Source: a virus. Taken from it: 28,270 nucleotides of DNA. Both the position numbers and the translations under genes were made by a program. The stretch is from positions 1 through 28,270 of the IMG/VR virus record IMGVR_UViG_3300017772_004338. One strand, 5' to 3'. Positions 17,010-24,676 of the stretch are shown here, piece by piece. Under the pieces are notes generated by a model. The model saw only the letters and a program-made list of their open reading frames with translations, was not told the origin of the DNA and searched no databases. Numbering within the stretch: the first letter of the stretch is position 1; the number at the start of each line of letters is the position of its first letter.

Positions 17010-17032
17010 TTTTCTTTACTTATAGTATAAAT
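17010..17032 (+). promoter_or_regulatory. Promoter element CTTTACTTATAGTATAAAT
   Basis: TTTTCTTTACTTATAGTATA followed by AAT touches the ATG at 17033; one of the best matches to the shared element. Confidence 0.75.
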
Positions 17033-18901
17033 ATGGTTAAGGGCGACGCTACTAAATATAGAAAATCCATAGGGGGAAGAATGAATGATAAACAGAAGAA
17101 ACATTACGCTATGTTATTAACTCGTGAAACTAAGGGATACGCAGAGGCAAAAGCAAAGTTAGAAGCACGAAAAAAAAGGGGAGATTTTAAGCGACCTTCT
17201 ATACGAGTAGAGGATACAGACACTAATACTTACGAAGTTTATAGCGGAGTAAAACACCGAGCAGAAGTAGAGGCAAAGAAAAAACCTCCACGAAGGACAC
17301 TTAGGGGAGCAGACCAAAACCCTACTACTCATTATGGTAAGGAGATTAGACGACCTAAGTTTGTTCCCGAGGTTAGGAGCGTTGATTTGGGTGTTTCTGT
17401 GGCGAAACCGAAAGGGAAACCCGTAGATATTGACCCTACTAAAATTAACGTTAAAAAAGACGCTAAAAAGTTTGGGAAATTTAAACCCGAGTTAATCCAT
17501 AGAATTAGCGATACTGGATTAGCGGATTTAGAACGCTCACAAGCACCCCAAGACAGCGGATATTTTGCTCCCCAATTAGTCCAATATCCAACTACTACAA
17601 CTGGGGGAGAAGCGGTATTCCAAGACATAGATGGTAGTGGTATTCTAAGACACCCCGCTATGAGAGGGGATAAACCCGTTTTCGGTGGGGTAGGTGTAGC
17701 GACGCCTCTAAATTACGCCCCTTTTGATAAACCTAAGGACGGCAGAGAATTTAGTGGAATTAGGAACTACGCCTTAGACGAAGAAAGCATAGTGGGACAA
17801 ACAATAGATAGGGGAAATCTTCCTATGTCTAAACCGAGAAGTTGGGAAGGAACTAAGGGCGGTGGTTATAGTCGTAAGGAAGCATATAAGGCGGGTGCTC
17901 CTATGAGTTTAGAGCGAAGATTGAAAAAAGGAGCGATAGGGACGATAGGTAAAGCAGACGAAGAATTAAGGAAAAGTCAAGCACACCCTCAACAGAAACC
18001 CTTTAAAGAACCTAAGGCAAGAGAATTCCCTAATGTTCCCATTCTAAAAACCGCTGAATATGTTGCTGGTAAGTTGGGATACAAAAAAGACCCCGAACAC
18101 GCTAAATTAGCGGACTTGCGAATTAAACAAGGGGCATTTAGTAGAGGAGAATGTGGTGATAGTGTAGGAGACCAAACGTGTAGCGAGTTTTACCTACTTA
18201 ATCAACGCCCTACTGAAATATCAAGAGAAACCTTATCTAATTATGAAGGACGTAGAGGAAAAACCCCAATAGAAAACTTCTACAATAAGGCGGGAAGTAG
18301 GAGCGTCGCTAAACCAAGTGAGTTAGATTATAAAATGGAAAGAAGGGGAGAAACAATAACACACAAACCCCCTACTAATATTGAGTTAGATATTGTAAGA
18401 CGATATGGCGGTAAAGGCGGTAGAACGTTAGGGACTAATGAATTAGCAGTAAAGGAAGGAATGAGTTATGATTACGATAAGTCAAGACCTCGTCATAGAA
18501 AGGAACAACCAGCGGGAATGAAACCCGTTAAAGATTTGAGTGTTAAGGATTTGCGAAGATTAGCAGTTGGTAAGGGAATACCTACAACAAGTAGGGAAGA
18601 GAAATCTAAGGAGTATGAACCAGCGAAACTATCCAAAAAGCAAGTCCAAAAGAAAATGGTAAGGGGATTACCCGTAGATATGTCCTATAATTATTATGGA
18701 GAAGCGGGAACTGCTGGTGAGGGTATGAGTGGATTTTTAGAGGAAGCACCCTCTTCTGCTGTATTTAGTAGTAGCGGAGAATTATTGGAACAAAAAGAGA
18801 TAATCCATAAGAGCGACGCCATAGACGGAGATATAAGCGACGGGGACGAAGACTTTGACGAAGAGAACCCTATGGGAGATATGGACGCTTACAGATATTA
18901 A
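17033..18901 (+). CDS. Large basic protein with SAP-like motif (622 aa)
   Basis: I do not recognise a full-length family. The protein is basic and poor in hydrophobic runs for most of its length. At about residues 501-525, DLSVKDLRRLAVGKGIPTTS matches the helix-turn-helix pattern of SAP/Rho-N motifs (L.V.DLR.LA...GI), which bind DNA or RNA. An internal block with two cysteines (about 376-385: GECGDSVGDQTC) is followed by SEFYLLNQRPTEISRETL. The C-terminal 60 residues are acidic (DAIDGDISDGDEDFDEENP). A basic body with a nucleic-acid-binding motif and acidic tail suits a packaged core protein bridging DNA and capsid. The gene lies among other small basic and minor-capsid-type genes and uses the late-type promoter. 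Function is inferred only. Confidence 0.75.
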   Translation: MVKGDATKYRKSIGGRMNDKQKKHYAMLLTRETKGYAEAKAKLEARKKRGDFKRPSIRVEDTDTNTYEVYSGVKHRAEVEAKKKPPRRTLRGADQNPTTHYGKEIRRPKFVPEVRSVDLGVSVAKPKGKPVDIDPTKINVKKDAKKFGKFKPELIHRISDTGLADLERSQAPQDSGYFAPQLVQYPTTTTGGEAVFQDIDGSGILRHPAMRGDKPVFGGVGVATPLNYAPFDKPKDGREFSGIRNYALDEESIVGQTIDRGNLPMSKPRSWEGTKGGGYSRKEAYKAGAPMSLERRLKKGAIGTIGKADEELRKSQAHPQQKPFKEPKAREFPNVPILKTAEYVAGKLGYKKDPEHAKLADLRIKQGAFSRGECGDSVGDQTCSEFYLLNQRPTEISRETLSNYEGRRGKTPIENFYNKAGSRSVAKPSELDYKMERRGETITHKPPTNIELDIVRRYGGKGGRTLGTNELAVKEGMSYDYDKSRPRHRKEQPAGMKPVKDLSVKDLRRLAVGKGIPTTSREEKSKEYEPAKLSKKQVQKKMVRGLPVDMSYNYYGEAGTAGEGMSGFLEEAPSSAVFSSSGELLEQKEIIHKSDAIDGDISDGDEDFDEENPMGDMDAYRY

Positions 18902-18922
18902 AATCTTACCTAATAGTATATA
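18902..18922 (+). promoter_or_regulatory. Promoter element TTACCTAATAGTATATA
   Basis: AATCTTACCTAATAGTATAT plus A touches the ATG at 18923 and carries the TAATAGTATA core. Confidence 0.65.
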
Positions 18923-19240
18923 ATGGATAATACGTTAATGAATGCCCCTACCTTTACTGACCCAGTTCAAAAGATTATGGATAGACAACAATACGAGAAC
19001 TCCTTAGATAATAACCCAAGCGACCAAGGGGATTGCGAACTTAGGGGAGATTGTCATTTTGGTAATAAGGGAGACCGAGACAATACATATAGAGGATACG
19101 TCCAAGGACAAGTTAATATACAAGCACAACACCAAGACTTCCAAGCAAATAAGGGACAATCCCAAGTCGCTACGGGAAGTGCTTTTGATACTACATTAGA
19201 CAGATATTCCCCTAATGTCGCACAAACTATAAATTTTTAA
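18923..19240 (+). CDS. Small acidic/polar protein (105 aa)
   Basis: No family is recognised. The chain is rich in D, N and Q, with a cysteine pair (DCELRGDCHFG, about residues 33-43) and a Q-rich second half (GQVNIQAQHQDFQANKGQSQ). There is no membrane segment or coiled coil. It is accepted as a gene because its start is abutted by a good copy of the shared promoter, and because it fits the tight gap between the stop at 18901 and the CTCCGCTAAT element that begins at once after its own stop. It lies between basic core-like genes; a small virion component is likely but unproven. Confidence 0.65.
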   Translation: MDNTLMNAPTFTDPVQKIMDRQQYENSLDNNPSDQGDCELRGDCHFGNKGDRDNTYRGYVQGQVNIQAQHQDFQANKGQSQVATGSAFDTTLDRYSPNVAQTINF

Positions 19241-19259
19241 TCTCCGCTAATATTATAAA
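19241..19259 (+). promoter_or_regulatory. Second-type promoter element (TCTCCGCTAATATTATAAA)
   Basis: TCTCCGCTAATATTATAAA touches the ATG at 19260. It is identical over 17 bases to the element before the gene at 15619. Confidence 0.75.
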
Positions 19260-19571
19260 ATGCCTACGCCTAACACAACTACGCACAGAAAAGTCCACGG
19301 ATTAGGGTGGATTAAGAGAGGAACTCAACAAGAGAAAACATACTTACAGAATAAAGCACGTAGGGAACAAAAAGCACTACAAGAAAAGGAAATTAGGGCG
19401 GGAAGACCAAGGAGTTATGCCGATAAGAAATCTTCCGCAGTAGGAAGAGGTAAAGGAGCAGTTAAGAAGAAAACTGGAACTGGTAAGGGAGTAAGAACCG
19501 AAGCGTCTAAGGCAAGGGCAAGGGCAAGGGGAGTAGGAACTGGTAAGGGAGGATTGAAGAAGAAAAAGTAG
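19260..19571 (+). CDS. Small arginine/lysine-rich core-type protein (103 aa)
   Basis: A very basic protein with almost no acidic clusters. Residues about 30-50 are charged and helical (KARREQKALQEKEIRAGRPRS); the C-terminal half is low complexity, with GKGAVKKKTGTGKG, a RARARG repeat and a final KKKK. The coding DNA for the RAR repeat is a tandem GGCAAG-type repeat near 19510. Such proteins commonly condense viral DNA inside the capsid, as histone-like or adenovirus VII-like proteins do; that role is inferred from composition. The gene shares its promoter type with the basic genes at 15619 and 19599. Confidence 0.75.
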   Translation: MPTPNTTTHRKVHGLGWIKRGTQQEKTYLQNKARREQKALQEKEIRAGRPRSYADKKSSAVGRGKGAVKKKTGTGKGVRTEASKARARARGVGTGKGGLKKKK

Positions 19572-19579
19572 AAATATTA

Positions 19580-19598
19580 TCTCCGCTAATAATATAAA
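19580..19598 (+). promoter_or_regulatory. Second-type promoter element (TCTCCGCTAATAATATAAA)
   Basis: TCTCCGCTAATAATATAAA touches the ATG at 19599; one base differs from the 19241 copy. Confidence 0.75.
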
Positions 19599-19862
19599 AT
19601 GGTTAAGACACGACAACAAAAGGGCGGTTGCTTAGTTGGAAGAGTAGGAGTAAGTAAAGGGTGTGCCGTAGGTAAGAAAGCACCAAGGCGAGACCCTAAA
19701 ATTAAAAACGCTAAAAAAGATAAGAGCGATAGTGATAGTTCTAAGGACTACAAACCCCCTAAAAAGCGGAAAATGGTTAAGAAGAAAGCGAAACCTATGG
19801 TTAAGGGTAAATCTAAACCTATGACTAAGGTAAAACAACCCGTAGGAGGAATGCGATACTAA
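19599..19862 (+). CDS. Small lysine-rich core-type protein with NLS (87 aa)
   Basis: A highly basic protein. Residues 1-30 include a cysteine pair (GGCLVGRVGVSKGCAVGKK). The middle is a serine/aspartate patch (KSDSDSSKDY), a likely casein-kinase-type phosphorylation stretch. It is followed by PPKKRKMVKKKAKP (about 53-66), which closely resembles the SV40-type nuclear localisation signal, and by KGKSKPMTKVKQPVGGMRY at the end. The layout suggests a DNA-condensing core protein that enters the nucleus or travels with viral DNA, similar in style to adenovirus core peptides. It directly precedes the three capsid genes. Function is inferred from composition. Confidence 0.75.
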   Translation: MVKTRQQKGGCLVGRVGVSKGCAVGKKAPRRDPKIKNAKKDKSDSDSSKDYKPPKKRKMVKKKAKPMVKGKSKPMTKVKQPVGGMRY

Positions 19863-19893
19863 TCGCCTATTTTTTGAGTTTATATCTACGAAA

Positions 19894-19918
19894 TTATTTT
19901 CTTAGTTATATGTATAAA
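19894..19918 (+). promoter_or_regulatory. Promoter element of the first capsid gene
   Basis: TTATTTTCTTAGTTATATGT followed by ATAAA touches the ATG at 19919. A longer in-frame extension begins with TTG at 19874 and runs through this element; it is rejected. Confidence 0.7.
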
Positions 19919-21544
19919 ATGTATCAACCTTCTAATGCGATGCCGATAGATAATTACTCTTGCGTCCAACCCTCTACGCAACAAAAGACCTTTGGGGAGA
20001 ATAACATTTGCCGTTTTTCTTTACCATTTAACACCATTCCCTTTTTTGACCCCCATTCAAGTTATTTACAAGTATTAGCGGAATGTTCCGCAACAGACAA
20101 AATGGAACTTAACGGAAATTCCTCAGTTGTTATTAAGTATATTCGCCTTTCGGTGAATGGAATAGTATTAGAGGAAATTGACGAATTTAACCAATTAGCA
20201 CACCTTTACAACGTATATGGGCACGACGATAGTTCCCGAGAACACGAAGCGGTATTTACTAACGATAGTGGTGTAGATTTTACAGCGGGACTTATGGGAA
20301 ACCAATCGGGCGATGGTAGAGCAGTTAGTTTAGGGGAACGAAAAACTAAACTCATTATCCCTATGAAGGAGTGTGGTTTGTTTAGCAGTTTGGAGATTGT
20401 TCCCCTTATGGCGTTTGGTGAAAACCTTGACGTTGAGATTAGATTTGCCCCTAATAATGAGGTATTGAAGACCTACCAGCGGTCGGGACTTGAAGTTAAG
20501 AACCTAAAAACAGAACTCCTTATTAACGAAGCAACCACCCTTACTGCTGGTGGTGCTATAACTGAATTTACCTTAGAAACCCCATACAAAGGATTTACTT
20601 CCGTAGGGGACATTCCATTACAATTAGGAGAAAAAGTCCAATTGAAGAAACGAGCAACTGGCGGGAACGTGACGGGGGCAACTACTCCCGTAGCAATAAC
20701 GAAAATAGAGCGAATTGCTTGCGACGCTACTAATTACCCTAATCTCATTAAGATTACTTGTGCTACTCAAACCCCTAATGAAGTTAATGCGGCGGGAACA
20801 CTTTACCTTGAAAAAGTTAAGGACACCGCCGATAGTGCTACACCCGCTAATCCTACCCTAACTTACTCTAATGTAGAGTGGTATTTACAAAAGGTAGTGC
20901 CTCCACAACAATACGTAGCGTCCCTTAAAAAACAACTTAATAGTCCCCAAGGTTTTCAATACGACATTCACACTTGGACTACTTACAAATCAAATCTACT
21001 TACGGGAGTTAAGTCCCAAACCATAGAAATTCCAGCATACCAAAGTAGAGCAAAATCGGTTATGGTAATTCCCCGACGAGCAAATCAAACACCAACCCTT
21101 AACGTGGATAATTCCCTATCAGCGAATTACTTGGGGGGAACTAACGGAATATGCCCTAACTACCAGTTTGCGGGACAATTTGGAGGTCTTAAAGACTACC
21201 AGTTTCAAGTCAATAATGGACTACGTGTCCCTACCCGTCCAGTTAATTTAGACGTTATGAACGGACACCTTAAACACCTTTCAGCAGAACACCTTATCCA
21301 ACTAACACAAACATTAGGGTCTTCTAATGTAGGAGTAAGGAACATTAAGGACAGCAGAGAACACTTCGTTATAGGAAGACAATTAAGTAAATATGGGGGA
21401 ACTACAAACCTTAACTCCGCTATGCGAGTGTATGTGAATTACAATAATGATACTCAACCAGTAGTGAAACTTCAACCTATAACTTTCATTAACCATATCA
21501 ATCGTGTTGCCGTTAATGCTTCGGGTCTCCAAGTTTTCAATTAG
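19919..21544 (+). CDS. Double-jelly-roll-like capsid protein, paralogue 1 (541 aa)
   Basis: A predicted building block of an icosahedral capsid. Near the N-terminus CRFSLPFNTIPFFDPHSSYL opens the first sandwich. SSVVIKYIRLSVNGIVLEEIDEFNQLAHL and later IPMKECGLFSS...IVPLMAF...LDVEIRFAP match the strand and helix pattern of double-jelly-roll capsid proteins of this virus group. In the second half, IEIPAYQSRAKSVMVIPRR, NGLRVPTRPVNLDV and GVRNIKDSREHFVIGRQL align with parts of the next protein (DGVRYPLEYNLEV, AIRNVKDIKRSMVIPENL). Length is typical for a major capsid protein. The start at 19919 is fixed by the abutting promoter. Which of the three tandem paralogues is the major one cannot be decided here. 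Confidence 0.8.
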   Translation: MYQPSNAMPIDNYSCVQPSTQQKTFGENNICRFSLPFNTIPFFDPHSSYLQVLAECSATDKMELNGNSSVVIKYIRLSVNGIVLEEIDEFNQLAHLYNVYGHDDSSREHEAVFTNDSGVDFTAGLMGNQSGDGRAVSLGERKTKLIIPMKECGLFSSLEIVPLMAFGENLDVEIRFAPNNEVLKTYQRSGLEVKNLKTELLINEATTLTAGGAITEFTLETPYKGFTSVGDIPLQLGEKVQLKKRATGGNVTGATTPVAITKIERIACDATNYPNLIKITCATQTPNEVNAAGTLYLEKVKDTADSATPANPTLTYSNVEWYLQKVVPPQQYVASLKKQLNSPQGFQYDIHTWTTYKSNLLTGVKSQTIEIPAYQSRAKSVMVIPRRANQTPTLNVDNSLSANYLGGTNGICPNYQFAGQFGGLKDYQFQVNNGLRVPTRPVNLDVMNGHLKHLSAEHLIQLTQTLGSSNVGVRNIKDSREHFVIGRQLSKYGGTTNLNSAMRVYVNYNNDTQPVVKLQPITFINHINRVAVNASGLQVFN

Positions 21545-21559
21545 AGTAATTTTATCCTA

Positions 21560-21585
21560 TTTTTTTTCTTTACTAATAGTATAAA
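21560..21585 (+). promoter_or_regulatory. Best-match late-type promoter, capsid paralogue 2
   Basis: An eight-T run is followed by CTTTACTAATAGTATAAA, touching ATGAGTA. The sequence is identical to the element before the third capsid gene over about 32 bases, including the first codons. Confidence 0.85.
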
Positions 21586-22977
21586 ATGAGTAATTCACCA
21601 GCAACCCAAGTAAAGCGTTATATGCGATTAGCACCCTCTAATGGAAGTGGAAAATTCTCCTTCTCTAACGGAAACCCTATAATTAGATTTTCAGTAGCAG
21701 ACACTAACGCTATGTTAGTTGGTAAAGAAATGAGATTTTGCGGAAACATTAAGGTAAAATATAATGGGACTAACCCCCCTACTAATAAAACGGCAACTAA
21801 CTTAGACCGATGTGCGGGAGTTCAATCCTTTATCCAATCCGTTAGTATAGGAAGTAGGCGATACTCCGCTAATGTTTTGGAAGTAGTCCATAACTATCCC
21901 CGATTGGCGACACAACTATACTCTAACACACATTCCGCTAAGGGTATGAGAACAACTTCCTTTAACGAACACGGCGGTATTGGTAAGGGACGATACAATA
22001 AATTCAGTCTTAATGGTTTTGGGACTGATTTCCAAAATAAGAATGAGCGAACCCTTATGACTATGCGAAAAGGAACTCTTATTGACGCTAATGGTTTTGA
22101 CTTTGCCCTTAGACTTAATACGGGACTTCTTATGAATAACGCAATTCCTCTTAACCTATTAGGGGGTCTTGAAATTACTATTAACCTTAACTCCAACTTT
22201 GCTTCCCTTTATGGAGCAGACCTTACACCAGCGGTAAGTTATGAGATTACAAACCCCTACTTGATTTGTCCTTTGCTATACCTCAATCCACAGCAGACAC
22301 AAGCACAAGCACAACAACCTTCGGGGGCATTTAGTTTTATGTCTTACCAATCCCTCTACTCCGTTATAGACAGCACAGACCAATCGGTAGTCCATCGCCT
22401 TAATAGTAAGAACTTAGTTTCCGTTATACAGAATTACATTCCCGTTAAATACCTTAACAATACTTCCTATAATGGTATGGCGTGTTGGAATGCGGGTGCT
22501 CCTTCTTCACTTGAATACCATAAGGACGGCGTCCGCTACCCACTTGAATACAACTTGGAGGTTAGAAGCGATAATGGTGCGGGAACTAATAGCGGAGAAA
22601 ACTTACAGAATGTAGATTTGAACCCCGCTGTCTTATGGAACTCGCAATCCGCTATTAGGAACGTTAAGGACATTAAGCGGAGTATGGTTATTCCCGAAAA
22701 TCTACTCGGTAGTGCGAAAGAGGATAGTGTTTATTCTACGGGAGTTTCTTGGGACTTAGTATCGGGTGCTGGTATTAACGTAGCGGGAACATTAACCTAT
22801 GATATTAAAACCAAATTGGAAAATCCCGACGATAATGATACGGGAGCAGTATCGGCAACTCAACCTATACCAGTTAATCTAAACCATACCTTAGACACAC
22901 CTTTCGCACAATATTCTTTCTATCTCGCTAAACAATCCCTTATGGTGAATAAAGGACAAGGCATAGTTGTAATGTAA
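21586..22977 (+). CDS. Double-jelly-roll-like capsid protein, paralogue 2 (463 aa)
   Basis: The second of three tandem capsid-type genes. The pattern FIQSVSIGSRRYSANVLEVVHNYPRLATQL (about 85-115) matches IKYIRLSVNGIVLEEIDEFNQLAHL of paralogue 1 in position and hydrophobic spacing. IPLNLLGGLEITINLNSNF corresponds to its VPLMAFGENLDVEIRFAPN. The C-terminal half shares DGVRYPLEYNLEV and AIRNVKDIKRSMVI with paralogue 1. It is shorter than the other two, mainly through smaller loops. There is no signal peptide or membrane segment. A Q/A-rich low-complexity loop (QQTQAQAQQPSG) lies near the middle. The gene carries the strongest version of the T-run promoter, which suggests high late expression. 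The paralogues may form a mixed trimer, or one may be specialised for a particular capsid position. Confidence 0.75.
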   Translation: MSNSPATQVKRYMRLAPSNGSGKFSFSNGNPIIRFSVADTNAMLVGKEMRFCGNIKVKYNGTNPPTNKTATNLDRCAGVQSFIQSVSIGSRRYSANVLEVVHNYPRLATQLYSNTHSAKGMRTTSFNEHGGIGKGRYNKFSLNGFGTDFQNKNERTLMTMRKGTLIDANGFDFALRLNTGLLMNNAIPLNLLGGLEITINLNSNFASLYGADLTPAVSYEITNPYLICPLLYLNPQQTQAQAQQPSGAFSFMSYQSLYSVIDSTDQSVVHRLNSKNLVSVIQNYIPVKYLNNTSYNGMACWNAGAPSSLEYHKDGVRYPLEYNLEVRSDNGAGTNSGENLQNVDLNPAVLWNSQSAIRNVKDIKRSMVIPENLLGSAKEDSVYSTGVSWDLVSGAGINVAGTLTYDIKTKLENPDDNDTGAVSATQPIPVNLNHTLDTPFAQYSFYLAKQSLMVNKGQGIVVM

Positions 22978-22988
22978 TATTCCCTAAA

Positions 22989-23013
22989 TTTTTTTCTTTA
23001 CTAATAGTATAAA
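22989..23013 (+). promoter_or_regulatory. Best-match late-type promoter, capsid paralogue 3
   Basis: A seven-T run plus CTTTACTAATAGTATAAA touches ATGAGTA at 23014; it is the twin of the element at 21560. Confidence 0.85.
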
Positions 23014-24603
23014 ATGAGTATTCCACCAGTATTGCTTAGCGGAGTTAAAAATGAAAGTCAAGACTTACATATCACAACGGACGTATTAGAACCTAATGTC
23101 CTTAATACTAACCAAGCGGTTTTCGTTATACCTAAAAAGGCGTCGGTGTTAGATAGTAAAAGTGCCCTTAAAGTTAGGGTAAATGATACGGCATATAGGA
23201 ACAACGGAACTAAAATCGTAGGGGGAAAACTTTTTAGCGGATTATTGGGAATGATTAAGTCAGCGAGACTTTATGCCTCGGGGCAACTCATTAGTGATTT
23301 AAGACACGCTGGGGAGAAAATTCACTTAGACAATCAATTCAAATCCCAAGAATATAAGGAACAATATTGCGACGTTAAACACCTTAGCGAAAGCGGGTTC
23401 GCCATAGCAGAAGGTAATACAGCGGGTAATAGTGGTGTTGAGGGAAGTATCCTAAGCACAGACGAATTTAATGAATGGACTGCTGGGGGCGATAATAATA
23501 CAGCACCTACCTTAGGACACGAACCTTATTTTAGGGGAATGGGTTGGGCGGACGGCGGTAGTGCCTCGGGTTCTACTGATACTACTGGCGGTAATGAGGG
23601 AGTTGAAATGTTCTTACTTTTAGAGGAACTTTTCCCTATGTTAAAGGATATTCAATTACCAGTCCGCTTTATGAAAGACGAAATCCGTATTGAGATTGAT
23701 TGGGAGCAAGATAAGACTAAATGGTTGTATGTGAGTTCCGCTACTGCCGACAGCACTACTACCGCTAATTTAGCGGGTGTTGTGATTAGCGAAGCAGTAA
23801 TGTTTTTGGATTATATTACCTATAACCCCGAGATTGACGCTTCCTTAGAGCAAACTATTATGACCTCGGGTGTTAGTATTCCATTTAGACAGACCGCTAT
23901 TATAACTAAACAACTTTCCGCTATTGGCGACAACTCAAACGACGTTAGTGAAGACATACTCTTAGGGCAAGAAGGTAGGGCAGTTATGAAACTCTATGTA
24001 GCGAAGAAATACCCTAATACCTTTACTGGTGCTACGGGAGGTTCAACTGCTAATCAAGCATATACCCTTCAAGGGGAATGCCGTAGTGAAAGACTTAAAG
24101 GAGAAAAATTCAATTGTATAGTTAATGATTTACTCATATACGATAGGGACGTAGAGAACAACCACGAAGCATACTCTTACCTTAGTTATGCTGGTGAAAA
24201 ACCCTTTGTAGCGTATCCCGATAGTTTTGAGGAAAATGTTAATTATGCCGACGACACAACTCCCGCTAATATGGGAGGAGACCCAGCAGTAGAGACACTC
24301 TTTATTAGTGAAGACGGAACTAACGACCAACGAATATTGGGAATTAAATCTTCTACTAAGGGACTTGTTAAGAACGGCATTAAGGGAACTCAAAACTGGT
24401 GTGCCGTAGATTTGTCTAAGTATGGTAGTGCTATTAACCCAGCAAACGCTATGCGAATAGGAGCAACACCTATAATTTTCCGCCTTAAAAGAAGTAGTGG
24501 CGAAGACGCCCGAACTAAGGGAGTTGTGAGTATCACTTGCTTTGTGGAATACCTTAGATTATTTGACCTTAGAGGAGGCGACCTTTCGGTGCGAGACCTC
24601 TAA
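23014..24603 (+). CDS. Double-jelly-roll-like capsid protein, paralogue 3 (529 aa)
   Basis: The third tandem capsid-type gene. Near the N-terminus, AVFVIPKKASVLDSKSALKVRV forms the opening strands. GMIKSARLYASGQLISDLRHAGEKIHL then corresponds to the strand-plus-helix segment of the other two. FLLLEELFPMLKDIQLPVRFMKDEIRIEIDW (about 205-235) is the clearest capsid signature, the L..LFPML...LPVRFM..IRIEI pattern. GQEGRAVMKLYVAKKY aligns with RAKSVMVIPRR of paralogue 1. It ends in RLFDLRGGDLSVRDL. The length suits a major capsid protein, and this copy looks closest to the major capsid proteins of polinton-like viruses as I remember them. A 14-bp inverted repeat lies 28 bases after its stop and may end its transcript. 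Confidence 0.8.
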   Translation: MSIPPVLLSGVKNESQDLHITTDVLEPNVLNTNQAVFVIPKKASVLDSKSALKVRVNDTAYRNNGTKIVGGKLFSGLLGMIKSARLYASGQLISDLRHAGEKIHLDNQFKSQEYKEQYCDVKHLSESGFAIAEGNTAGNSGVEGSILSTDEFNEWTAGGDNNTAPTLGHEPYFRGMGWADGGSASGSTDTTGGNEGVEMFLLLEELFPMLKDIQLPVRFMKDEIRIEIDWEQDKTKWLYVSSATADSTTTANLAGVVISEAVMFLDYITYNPEIDASLEQTIMTSGVSIPFRQTAIITKQLSAIGDNSNDVSEDILLGQEGRAVMKLYVAKKYPNTFTGATGGSTANQAYTLQGECRSERLKGEKFNCIVNDLLIYDRDVENNHEAYSYLSYAGEKPFVAYPDSFEENVNYADDTTPANMGGDPAVETLFISEDGTNDQRILGIKSSTKGLVKNGIKGTQNWCAVDLSKYGSAINPANAMRIGATPIIFRLKRSSGEDARTKGVVSITCFVEYLRLFDLRGGDLSVRDL

Positions 24604-24630
24604 TATTCTTTATTTTGTTTTATAATTACA

Positions 24631-24670
24631 TATTAATAAATAGGTTTAAAGATACGCCTATCTATTAATA
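24631..24670. repeat. 14-bp inverted repeat after the capsid genes
   Basis: TATTAATAAATAGG (24631-24644) and CCTATCTATTAATA (24657-24670) are reverse complements except for one base, with a 12-base loop. The stem ends 6 bases before the ATG at 24677. It could be a transcript end signal for the capsid genes, an operator for the next gene, or both. Confidence 0.75.
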
Positions 24671-24676
24671 TACAGA

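Noticed and set aside
19874-19918. Longer N-terminus for capsid paralogue 1
   Set aside because: It starts with TTG and runs through the promoter element; 19919 is an ATG in the same position as in its sister genes.
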